A stretch of 64,000 nucleotides of DNA from Actinoplanes utahensis. Its GTDB lineage: Bacteria; Actinomycetota; Actinomycetes; Mycobacteriales; Micromonosporaceae. A model generated the notes under the pieces. The model was given only the letters and a program-made list of their open reading frames with translations, was not told where the DNA came from and searched no databases. Positions within the stretch are counted from its first letter, which is position 1. Each line of letters starts with the position of its first letter. Made by a program: the position numbers and the translations under genes. The stretch is taken from assembly GCF_016862455.1 (NCBI RefSeq), contig NZ_BOMZ01000090.1, positions 62,001-126,000 of the forward strand, written 5' to 3'. Positions 40,918 through 48,682 of this stretch are shown piece by piece.

Positions 40918-41328
40918 ATGGCCGATGTGCTGATCGCCGAGAACGTGCCGGACATCAAGGACATCCTCGAGCGGATCTTCCGGCGCGACGGCCACGCTGT
41001 CCGGGTCACCGGTGACGGGCGGGAGGCGCTCGATTGCGCGCTGCAGACGCCTCCCGATCTGCTGGTCATGAATCCGGCTCTACCGGGCATGGACGGTCTC
41101 GTCGTCTGCCGGCGGTTGCGCGCCGCGGCGCACACGCGGCACGTGCCGATCCTGCTGCTGTCCGTGCGGCAGTATCCGGCAGAGCAGGAGGCTGCGCGGC
41201 GGGCCGGCGCCGACGACTACCTCGGCAAACCGTTCGCCAACAAGGAACTCCTCGCGCGTGCGCACGCGTTGCTCGATCGGCCCGGCGGTCACACGGCCAT
41301 CGTGCCCTCGGTGGCCATGACGGACTGA
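40918..41328 (+). CDS. Single-domain pseudo-receiver (acceptor Asp replaced by Asn)
   Basis: 136-residue CheY-like protein with no output domain. The fold is intact (MADVLIAEN... PGMDG... GADDYLGKPF), with Ser82 and Lys104 at the expected positions. The phospho-acceptor position is Asn52 (LLVMNPALPGMDG; codon AAT at 41071-41073), and the acidic pair is reduced to Glu8-Asn9. It therefore should not accept phosphate in the usual way. A GGAGG ribosome site is close upstream. It lies between two histidine kinase genes and may act by binding them or be a degraded partner. Confidence 0.85.
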   Translation: MADVLIAENVPDIKDILERIFRRDGHAVRVTGDGREALDCALQTPPDLLVMNPALPGMDGLVVCRRLRAAAHTRHVPILLLSVRQYPAEQEAARRAGADDYLGKPFANKELLARAHALLDRPGGHTAIVPSVAMTD

Positions 41329-41392
41329 GCATGGCGGCGTTCCCATGTATCAAAAACCCCTAAAAAGGGCATAAGGCGCGTCACTTTGTGAG

Positions 41393-43921
41393 ATGGGATG
41401 GGTGGACGTGCTGGCACAGAACGAAACGATGTTGAGAGACCCCGGCCGGCTGGCAGCGGTGCGACGGGCTTCCCGACTGCTGCCCGCGATGGGGCTGTCC
41501 CTGGACGACATCGCCCGGCTGGCGGCGCACTCGCTGGACGCGCCGATGGCCACGATCTGCCTGGCCGGCGAGGACCGGGTGCAGCGGCTCGGCGCGTACG
41601 GGCTGTCACCCGCTCTGATCTCCCACGACGACGGATCTCTCACCGAATCCCTCGCCGGCCACGTGGTCTGCGCCGACCAGGCGCTCCACGCCGCCGATCT
41701 GTCCCAGGACGCCGACGAGCACCTGCGTGAGCACCCGATCGCTCACCGCGGCGTCCGGGCGTTCATGGCCGTGCCGGTACACGACGGCGTCGGCCGCCCG
41801 CTCGGCGCGATCACCGTCTTCGACACCCGCCCGCGGCGCTGGCAGGAGGTGCACGAGCTCGCGCTGCTGGACATCGCCGGTCTGCTCACCGCATCCGTGG
41901 GATGGGACGGCCGGGCAGCCGCCACCACGCCGATGCTCGACGGCGCCGCGCTGCTGGACAGCGTGCAGGAGGCCTTCGTCGCCGTGGACACCGGCGGGAT
42001 CATCCGCGGCTTCAACCGGGCCGCGGAACGGCTCCTGGGATACACCGCCGCGCAGATCTGCTGCCGGCACATCGAGGACACCGTCCTGCCCGACTACGAC
42101 GGTGAGACCACCCGGCCGGCCCTGCAGCGCCTCTTCGCCGCCGAACCGGCCCGCCCGCTGGTCCGTGAACTCAGCGTGCGCCACCGCGACGGGCACCGGC
42201 TCAGGACGCGCGCGTCACTGTCGGTGGTCCACGGGGCGGCGGGCGCACTGGTGTGCGTGTTCCTGACCGACCTGTCGGCGCAAGCAGCGGCCGAGGCCAC
42301 CGCGGAACGGCACGCCAGCTTCCTCACGGCGCTGCTCAACAGCCTGACCGTGGGCGTGATCGCCTGCGACGACACCGGCCGGGTGATCCTGATGAACCCG
42401 GCCCTGCGCCGCATCCAGGGACGCCCCGAGACCGGTCCGGTGCCCGACGACCTCCCGGCCGTCGTCCCGACCTTCCTGTACGACGCCCAGATGCGGCCCT
42501 TGGAGTGGGACCAGACCCCGCTGATGCGGGCCTTGCGTGGCGAACACCTCACCGATCTGGACATCGTGGCGCAACTGCCCGGCCAGCGCAGCCGAACCTT
42601 CGCCACGACGGCACAGCCGATCGAGAACCGTGACGGCCGGCGGCTCGGCGCGGTCGTCGTCGCGCACGAGGTCACCGCGCTGCGCCGCGCGGAGCGCTTC
42701 AACACCTGCCGCCGCGACGTCGAGCAGGCCCTACGGGCCGCCACGTCGATCACCGAGGCGGCCCCGGCCGTCACGCGCGCCGTGACCACCGCTCTCGGCT
42801 GGCCCAGCGCCGAACTGTTCCTCATCGACGAGACCACCGACCGGCTGCAGGCGGTCGGGCACCACAGCGACACCGGCGACGGCCCGGAGGGCTTCTTCGG
42901 GCACACCCCCGTCCGTGACCGCGGTGTCACCGGCCGGGTCTGGCAGTCCGGCCAGCCGCTGTGGGTCCCCGACATCACCCGGTACGTCCACCTGACCAGC
43001 GAGAACGAGCAGCAACGCGTCGACCTGTGTGTACGCCACGGCATCCGTACCGTCCTGGCGGTACCGGTCCGTGACGGCGACACCCTGCTCGGAGTGCTCA
43101 CCTGCTACGCCGGCGCACCCGAAGTCGATCAGGAGTTGCTCACCGTCCTCCTCGACGGCGTGGCCGCGCAGATCGGCGTGTACGTCGCCCTGCGCCGCGC
43201 CGAGGAACTCGCCCGGCAACTCACCCGCTCGCAGGACGACTTCCTCGACCTCGTCGGCCACGAACTGCGCACCCCGCTGACGTCGATCCTGGCCAACGTC
43301 ACCATGCTCACCGAGGAGGCCGTCACCCTCGACGAGGAACAACAGCAGATGCTGGCCACCGTCGCCCGCAACACCGGCGCGCTTCAGCACATCGTCGACA
43401 CCCTGCTCGACCTCGCCGCCCTCGAATCCGGCCACCAGCAGCTCGCAGCCGAACCCGTCGACCTGGCGGCGATCGCCGCCGACGCCGTCGCCGCGCTGCG
43501 CCTGGGCGCCGCCGGCGGCGGTGTGCAACTGCGCGCCGACCTGCCCGGCCCGGTCCCGGCCCACGGCGACGGCGACCGGCTCCGTCAGGTCCTCGACGAT
43601 GTGCTCTCCAACGCCCTCAAATACAGCCCCGCCGGCGCCGACATCCATGTCAGCCTGGAAGCCGGCGGCGGCTGGGCTGAACTGTGCATCACCGACACCG
43701 GTATCGGCACCCCGCCCGGCGAACGTGACCGTGTCTTCGACCGCTTCTACCGCGCCAGCAACGTCCGTCACCACGGCACTCCGGGCAGCGGCCTCGGGCT
43801 CAGCCGGACCCGTACCATCGTGCGGTTGCACGGCGGCAGCATCGCCCTGCGCCCCGAACAGCCCACCGGCACCACCGTCTGCATCCGCCTGCCGCTGGGC
43901 CGCCATCCGGACCCGGCATGA
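41393..43921 (+). CDS. GAF-PAS-PAS-GAF sensor histidine kinase
   Basis: 842-residue soluble kinase. Order: GAF (about 25-170, with TICLAGEDRVQRLG), PAS (about 185-305, VAVDTGGIIRGFNRAAERLL), PAS (about 310-440, IACDDTGRVILMNPAL), GAF (about 445-605), HisKA with His623 in LVGHELRTPL, then HATPase with DVLSNALKYSP, DTGIGTPPGE and GSGLGLS. The ATG at 41393 has no strong ribosome site; the in-frame GTG at 41402 is an alternative. It resembles the kinase at 39244-40863 in its C-terminal half and may have arisen by duplication. Confidence 0.9.
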   Translation: MGWVDVLAQNETMLRDPGRLAAVRRASRLLPAMGLSLDDIARLAAHSLDAPMATICLAGEDRVQRLGAYGLSPALISHDDGSLTESLAGHVVCADQALHAADLSQDADEHLREHPIAHRGVRAFMAVPVHDGVGRPLGAITVFDTRPRRWQEVHELALLDIAGLLTASVGWDGRAAATTPMLDGAALLDSVQEAFVAVDTGGIIRGFNRAAERLLGYTAAQICCRHIEDTVLPDYDGETTRPALQRLFAAEPARPLVRELSVRHRDGHRLRTRASLSVVHGAAGALVCVFLTDLSAQAAAEATAERHASFLTALLNSLTVGVIACDDTGRVILMNPALRRIQGRPETGPVPDDLPAVVPTFLYDAQMRPLEWDQTPLMRALRGEHLTDLDIVAQLPGQRSRTFATTAQPIENRDGRRLGAVVVAHEVTALRRAERFNTCRRDVEQALRAATSITEAAPAVTRAVTTALGWPSAELFLIDETTDRLQAVGHHSDTGDGPEGFFGHTPVRDRGVTGRVWQSGQPLWVPDITRYVHLTSENEQQRVDLCVRHGIRTVLAVPVRDGDTLLGVLTCYAGAPEVDQELLTVLLDGVAAQIGVYVALRRAEELARQLTRSQDDFLDLVGHELRTPLTSILANVTMLTEEAVTLDEEQQQMLATVARNTGALQHIVDTLLDLAALESGHQQLAAEPVDLAAIAADAVAALRLGAAGGGVQLRADLPGPVPAHGDGDRLRQVLDDVLSNALKYSPAGADIHVSLEAGGGWAELCITDTGIGTPPGERDRVFDRFYRASNVRHHGTPGSGLGLSRTRTIVRLHGGSIALRPEQPTGTTVCIRLPLGRHPDPA

Positions 43922-44232
43922 CCACAGCTCGCTGCGGCTCCGGCGAGCGACCGGAGACGGCGGCTACCAAAGGCGTGCGCTGACACGACCGTCGCCGGCC
44001 CGCGAACATCGGTGGCCGATGTACGGGATGACGGCGTGTCCTCGGCCGCCGGCGATGAGCCGGCCGGTTGACGGGAACGGTGACCACGACGGCGACCGCG
44101 AGGTGTCGGCGACGTCGCGGTCGGGGTTGCCGGTGTCGACCTCGACCTCGTGGAACGACTCTTCTGGGAGAGCCGCGAGCTGAGACGTTCCTGACACGTG
44201 TCCAGCGGTACGAGGAAGTCGTCACCGAGGGG
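43922..44232. other. Intergenic region
   Basis: About 310 bases between the kinase and the XRE gene. Open frames on both strands lack recognisable content. The operator-like palindrome before the XRE gene is annotated separately. Confidence 0.4.
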
Positions 44233-44247
44233 TGTACCAGCAGTACA
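44233..44247. promoter_or_regulatory. Palindrome TGTAC-CAGCA-GTACA before the XRE gene
   Basis: Perfect 5-base arms with a 5-base centre, 36 bases before the regulator ATG. Candidate autoregulatory operator. Confidence 0.45.
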
Positions 44248-44283
44248 TTCCAGGTCAGCGGTCTGCGTCGTACCGTCGAAGGC

Positions 44284-45159
44284 ATGAACAACCGTGCCGA
44301 GGTCGCCGACTTCCTCACCACCCGCCGGGCGAAGATCAGCCCGGAGCAGGCCGGTCTGCCGGCCGGCGGACAGCGCCGGGTGCCCGGGCTGCGCCGCAGT
44401 GAGGTGGCCGCGCTGGCCGGCATGAGCGTCGAGTACTACGCGAAGCTGGAACGCGGATCGCTGGCCGGTGTCTCCGCCGGGGTGCTCGAGGCGATCGCCC
44501 GTGCCCTGCGACTCGACGAGGCGGAACGAGCCCATCTCATGCGCCTGGCGCAGGAGGCCAGCGGCACCAGCGCGCTGGTGCGGCCCACCCGCAGGCCCAA
44601 GCAGTGGACGGTACGACCCAGCCTGCAGTGGACGCTCGACACGATCACCGCTCCGGCGATCGTGGGGAACAACCGGCAGGACCTGCTCGCCGCCAACCTG
44701 CTCGGCCGGGCCATGTACAGCGACGTCTACACCAACGTCACCGGCGTACCCAACTTCGGGCGGTTCACCTTCCTCGACAGCGCCGCGCACCGCTTCTTCC
44801 CCGACTGGAACCTCGCCGCCGACATGACCGTGGCGAACCTGCGCACCGCCGCCGGCAAGGACCCGCACGACAAAGGCCTGCACGACCTGGTCGGGGAACT
44901 CTCCACCCGCAGCGAGGACTTCCGCCGGCGCTGGAGCGCCCACAACGTCCGCACCCACGGCACCGGCATCAAGACGTTCCATCACCAGGTCGTCGGCAAC
45001 CTCGAACTGGCCTACGAGACGATGGACCTGCGGGCCGAGGACGGCGCCGCGATGACGATCTACGCCGCCGAACCGGGCTCGCCGACCGCGCAGGCCCTCA
45101 CACTGCTCGCGTCCTGGGCCGCCACCAACGAAAGCACACCTGCCGCATCGCAGCGATAG
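44284..45159 (+). CDS. XRE-family regulator with MmyB-like ligand domain
   Basis: 291 residues. N-terminal helix-turn-helix (about 30-85) has VPGLRRSEVAALAGMSVEYY then AKLERG, the hallmark of this actinomycete family; the C-terminal MmyB-like domain (about 110-280) contains WTLDTITAPAIVGNNRQDLL and NLELAYETMDL, a PAS-like fold that binds small lipophilic ligands in relatives. These regulators commonly control a nearby SDR gene; here the adjacent SDR is a pseudogene, so its target may be lost. Confidence 0.9.
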   Translation: MNNRAEVADFLTTRRAKISPEQAGLPAGGQRRVPGLRRSEVAALAGMSVEYYAKLERGSLAGVSAGVLEAIARALRLDEAERAHLMRLAQEASGTSALVRPTRRPKQWTVRPSLQWTLDTITAPAIVGNNRQDLLAANLLGRAMYSDVYTNVTGVPNFGRFTFLDSAAHRFFPDWNLAADMTVANLRTAAGKDPHDKGLHDLVGELSTRSEDFRRRWSAHNVRTHGTGIKTFHHQVVGNLELAYETMDLRAEDGAAMTIYAAEPGSPTAQALTLLASWAATNESTPAASQR

Positions 45160-45190
45160 ACCCCTATGCACACGAACCGGAAACAGGACC

Positions 45191-45655
45191 ATGGCTCGCG
45201 TCTTCATCACCGGTTCGGCCGACGGGCTGGGCAGGGCCACCGCGGAAACTCTTCTCCGCGGAGGGCACGAGGTCATCGTGCACAGGCGCAGCACCGAGCG
45301 GCTGGCCGCGGTGAAAGATCTCGTCGATCGCGGCGCTGCGGCAGTCGTCGGAGATCTGGCGGACGTGGGCCAGACGCGTGACGTGGCCGCCCGGGTCAAC
45401 CGGCTGGGCTCCGCCGACGTGGTCATCCACAACGCGGGGTCTACAGCGGCGCGCCATACCTGCTCACCGCCCTGATCCGGCGACCGCGACGGCTGATCTA
45501 CCTCAGCAGCGGCATGCACCGCGGCGGACGAGCCGGCCTGGACAGGCTGGACTGGAGCGGTACCCGGCCGACGGGCTCGTACACCGACAGCAAGCTGTTC
45601 GTCACCGCCCTCGCCCTCGCGGGGGGCGGCGGGTTGGCGGGGTGGAGCTACGCGT
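45191..45655 (+). pseudogene. Degraded short-chain dehydrogenase
   Basis: Starts well (MARVFITGSADGLGRATAET) with an SDR cofactor loop and NAG, but after VVIHNAG the frame shifts by one base near 45438 and continues in another frame as VYSGAPYLLTALIRRPRRLI, YLSSGMHRGG, GSYTDSKLFVTALA, which contain the catalytic Ser, Tyr and Lys. Residues between YSG and APYLL present in relatives are missing, and the C-terminal third is lost after LALA. At least three lesions. The XRE gene upstream probably regulated it. Confidence 0.82.
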
Positions 45656-45723
45656 GACGTGGCAGGCGGACGAGGCCCGGATCGCCGTCGACCGTCGTAG
45701 GGCGGGGTGGTGTCTCCGCGTTC

Positions 45724-46137
45724 TCAAGACTCGACTGCGGCCCAGCCCGTCCAGCCACTCACCTCGATCGACACGACCGGGCCACGTGGCCGGCGCTCCG
45801 CGTAAGCCGGGTAACGCGCCACGAGCGCGTCCACCGCCGCGTCGTCGGTGTCCAGGATGCGCGCGGTGCCGTCGGCGCGGACCCACCAGAGCCGCGACCA
45901 GTCGTCGTCGTAGACGTCGACCAGCAGACACACCCGCGGCTGTGCGGCGATGTTGTCGAGCCGCCGCAGCCGGGTGGTGCTCTTCGGCTTGTGGTCGACG
46001 GCGAACACGATCAGCTCACCCACGACGGCGAAGGTGACCGGCACCAGGTGTGGTGTCCCGTCCGCCGAAACGGTGGCCAGGCGGGCGACCCGCGCGGCGG
46101 CGAACCGGCGCCGGGCTTCCTTCGCGGAGAGCCGCAT
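45724..46137 (-). CDS. PPOX-class, probable F420-dependent oxidoreductase (Rv0121-like)
   Basis: 137 residues with the split-barrel flavin/F420 fold: RFAAARVARLATVSADGTPH then LVPVTFAV, LRRLDNIAAQPRVCLLVD, DWSRLWWVRADGTARIL. This matches the TIGR03668 group of deazaflavin-dependent enzymes known in actinobacteria. The ATG at 46137 has GGAGG nine bases upstream; the longer frame to 46206 is rejected. Substrate unknown. Confidence 0.85.
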   Translation of the reverse strand: MRLSAKEARRRFAAARVARLATVSADGTPHLVPVTFAVVGELIVFAVDHKPKSTTRLRRLDNIAAQPRVCLLVDVYDDDWSRLWWVRADGTARILDTDDAAVDALVARYPAYAERRPRGPVVSIEVSGWTGWAAVES

Positions 46138-46238
46138 CGGTGACGAACCTCCATGTGATCTTCGCCTGCCGGTTGATCGTATCGGCGAGATGTCGGGCGC
46201 CGGCAAAACGTCACCGGCCGCGCCAGGTCTGTTCGGGA

Positions 46239-46462
46239 TCAGGGCCGGCGGAACAGGACGACGACCACCGGCTCGTCACCGTGGTTGTGCAACGCGCGCA
46301 GCGGGAGTCCGGCGAGCACGAGGGAGGCGCCTCCGGTACCACCTTCCAGTTCATGCACCCCACCGTCGACGACGAACGTGTCCTGCTACTCCTCCGTGAC
46401 GTAGGGGCGCGAGGTGCCGGACCATACGGCGAGGTGACCGATGGAAGCGAACTCTTTCGGCG
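46239..46462 (-). pseudogene. Cupin-domain relic
   Basis: The minus strand reads IGHLAVWSGTSRPYVTEE, then an in-frame TAG (46386-46388), then QDTFVVDGGVHELEGGTGGA, PLRALHNHGDEPVVVVLFRR and TGA. This is the C-terminal part of a cupin barrel with a conserved HNHGD metal motif. The stop codon and missing N-terminal half indicate decay. Confidence 0.55.
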
Positions 46463-46618
46463 GCCGGCAACGCGAACCGACATCTCGGAGGAGCCCATCG
46501 AGGCTGATGAGTACTCGGCGTGGTGCCGTGACTCGTCGGGTTCGCGGACTCAGCCGGTCGAGGTTCACCATGCGATCGTACGGCGAGCGTTTCCTGGGGA
46601 GTGAGCCAGCGGTATCGA

Positions 46619-47374
46619 TCACTGCGACGACGAAGAGCCGGGCTTCCCCGGATCGTGCGGTCGCGGCGGCAAGGCGTTCCCGAACGGCGTAGCCGGATAC
46701 GGGTAGGGGACGAACGGTCCTGGCGCGTACCCCGGATGAGTGTGAACGGCAATCGGCGGTTCCGGGCGGAAGTAGTGGCTTGAACCGCGGACCAACAGCA
46801 AGACGCCGGTGGCTACCGTCAGCAGCAATCCCAGAAGCAAAGTGATCGAGCCGGCCGCGTCGAAGGCGAGAGACCATCCGGTACCGGACAGGCGATCGAT
46901 CTCCTCGAAGAGCGCCTCACCGCCCCATGCCGTGGAATCCGCCTCCTCAGGCTCGACTCCCGCTGGGGACGACAGGAGTGCTCCAGCGAGAACGACACCG
47001 ATCAGTCCGCCGGCCAAGCACGCCAGGACACCGAGAGCCAGCGGTGCACCGAGCCCGACCAGGGCCAGAATCCGGGCGATGTTGCTCCGGCGGCGCATCC
47101 GCCAGGCGGTGACGCCGAGCCACGTGGCCAACAGCAATGCCGCGACCGTGGTGAACAGGGCCGCCGACACATTGCCGGAACGTTCCACCGCAACGTCGGC
47201 GGGACTGGCGCCGACCACTCGCGCGGCCTGATCGATCAGCGAGTCGTAGTGGACCGCCTCAGCGACGGCCACCGCCGCCATCGATGTCAACGTCGCCACC
47301 AATGCGAACTGAAGAGCGATCGCGACCCGCACCGTCGGCGGTGGCGGATGCACCGAGACCACGTCCTGACCCAT
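46619..47374 (-). CDS. Four-helix membrane protein of unknown function
   Basis: 251 residues with hydrophobic helices near 20-40, 70-88, 102-132 and 175-200, and a Pro/Tyr-rich C-terminal tail (HTHPGYAPGPFVPYPYPATP) that is probably cytoplasmic and disordered. Pattern is typical of actinomycete conserved membrane proteins with Pro-rich tails. No family recognised. It follows the ABC operon in the same direction with about 100 bases between. Confidence 0.7.
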   Translation of the reverse strand: MGQDVVSVHPPPPTVRVAIALQFALVATLTSMAAVAVAEAVHYDSLIDQAARVVGASPADVAVERSGNVSAALFTTVAALLLATWLGVTAWRMRRRSNIARILALVGLGAPLALGVLACLAGGLIGVVLAGALLSSPAGVEPEEADSTAWGGEALFEEIDRLSGTGWSLAFDAAGSITLLLGLLLTVATGVLLLVRGSSHYFRPEPPIAVHTHPGYAPGPFVPYPYPATPFGNALPPRPHDPGKPGSSSSQ

Positions 47375-47475
47375 CGCTTCAGGGTAGAGAAGCTTCGCTG
47401 AGCGGGGCAGGCCCGTTCGGCCACAAGTTGATCATCGGGATGGGAAAGCGCGGCCGGGCAGGAGTCAACCGGGAG

Positions 47476-48309
47476 TCAGCTGATCAGGGTGGAGGGGATC
47501 ATCCATTCCCCCAGCAGCCGATGCAGGCCGTAGGCGAGCAGTGAACCGCCGAGCGTGGCGACGAAGGAGATGGCGAATCCGACGTACCAGCGTCGCCGTA
47601 CGTCGCCGGCCGCGTCCGCGATCGTGCCGGCGGCCGATGTCCATGGGCGCTCACGCAGGAGCCAGTACACGAAGCCGAAGCCCAGGGGTACGCCGACGAC
47701 CAGCCAGAACCAGAACCAGCGGGTACCGGCCACCGGTACGGGCCCGAAGCGCAGAATCGCCAGGAAGACGATGATCAGCACGGTGCTGACGGCCGTCAGC
47801 GACGTCAGCGGGCCGATCGGGTCGCTTCTCTCGACGCCGGCGGCGTCCAGTTCCCTCGCCAGGGGTGGCATCGGTGTGAGACCGACCCCCGGTTCGTCGG
47901 GCTCCGTGCCGGAGACGACGTCGGTAACCGTGTAGTGGAGACGTCCATCCGTCGTCCTCCAGACCAGAAGCGGCCCATCGGTGCCCCACGACCGCAACGA
48001 GGCGTGACGATTCCAGGAGAAGCTGGTGGCATCGCTCCAGGTGTCGCCCCGCTGGTACGACTGCACACGCCCGGCCGCCACATCGGCTCTCGCACGCGCG
48101 AGATCCGTCTCTCGTGGCGCGGCCCACCAACTCGACACCAGCCACACCACCCACGCCGCGGCCAGCAACGCCCGCACGGCGCGCCGCCACGAAGCCGGTT
48201 TCCCGGCATGGCGGAGAAGCGAGGGTCGCACGGCGCCATCGGTCACGAACGGATCGTGCCACGCCGTGCCTGACTGGGCATCGGCAAAGAGCCACTGCGC
48301 GGTGTTCAC
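47476..48309 (-). CDS. Membrane protein of the ABC exporter operon
   Basis: 277 residues. One helix (about 45-62), an extracytoplasmic region (about 63-165, with VQSYQRGDTWSDATSFSWNR), then three helices (about 170-265). GTG start overlaps the XRE stop (GTGA), so it is co-translated with the regulator and, through it, with the ABC exporter. I do not recognise a domain; a sensor or accessory role in the exporter operon is possible. Confidence 0.75.
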   Translation of the reverse strand: MNTAQWLFADAQSGTAWHDPFVTDGAVRPSLLRHAGKPASWRRAVRALLAAAWVVWLVSSWWAAPRETDLARARADVAAGRVQSYQRGDTWSDATSFSWNRHASLRSWGTDGPLLVWRTTDGRLHYTVTDVVSGTEPDEPGVGLTPMPPLARELDAAGVERSDPIGPLTSLTAVSTVLIIVFLAILRFGPVPVAGTRWFWFWLVVGVPLGFGFVYWLLRERPWTSAAGTIADAAGDVRRRWYVGFAISFVATLGGSLLAYGLHRLLGEWMIPSTLIS

Positions 48310-48488
48310 TCCTCCTCTGCCAGGTAGAAGAGTTCCTCGACCCGGATGTGCAGGGCGCGCGCAAGTCTCGGTGCGAGCACGGTCGAGGGAACGAACCTGC
48401 CGGTCTCGACCGTGTCGATGGCCTTGCGGGTGACCCCTACCAGCTCAGCGAGCTGCTCTTGAGTGAGGTCGTGGCGGGCGCCCGGCAC
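48306..48488 (-). CDS. Compact XRE-type helix-turn-helix regulator
   Basis: 60 residues from GTG, almost only a DNA-binding domain: HDLTQEQLAELVGVTRKAID then TVETGRFVPSTVLAPRLARA, followed by VEELFYLAEEE. It belongs to the small YozG/Cro-like group often adjacent to short membrane proteins. It starts two bases after the preceding small membrane gene and overlaps the following gene by four bases. It likely represses the whole ABC operon. Confidence 0.87.
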   Translation of the reverse strand: MPGARHDLTQEQLAELVGVTRKAIDTVETGRFVPSTVLAPRLARALHIRVEELFYLAEEE

Positions 48489-48490
48489 CG

Positions 48491-48682
48491 TCAGCGTCGG
48501 TGCGAGAGCAGGATGATCCACACAGCGAAGACGATGCCGAGGGCCGCTGCCGCGACGATGGCGTGGTAGGGCAGTGGAACGGCCATGATGGAAGCGGCGA
48601 GTGCGGAGCAGAGACAGCCGCAGACGAGACTGATCCGCCGGCGGCGCAGGAGAAGGACCGCCGCCGGCTTCCGGTCGTTCAC
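48491..48682 (-). CDS. Small two-helix membrane protein
   Basis: 63 residues starting at GTG (VNDRKPAAVLLLRRRRI). Two hydrophobic helices (ISLVCGCLCSALAASIMAV and AIVAAAALGIVFAVWIILL) flank a short loop. The GTG overlaps the permease stop (GTGA). Small DUF2178-like membrane proteins are commonly paired with YozG-like XRE regulators, which matches the gene that follows. Confidence 0.78.
   Translation of the reverse strand: MNDRKPAAVLLLRRRRISLVCGCLCSALAASIMAVPLPYHAIVAAAALGIVFAVWIILLSHRR

Noticed and set aside
43964..44197. Minus-strand 77-residue frame in the gap before the XRE gene
   Set aside because: No ribosome site or family resemblance; treated as intergenic.
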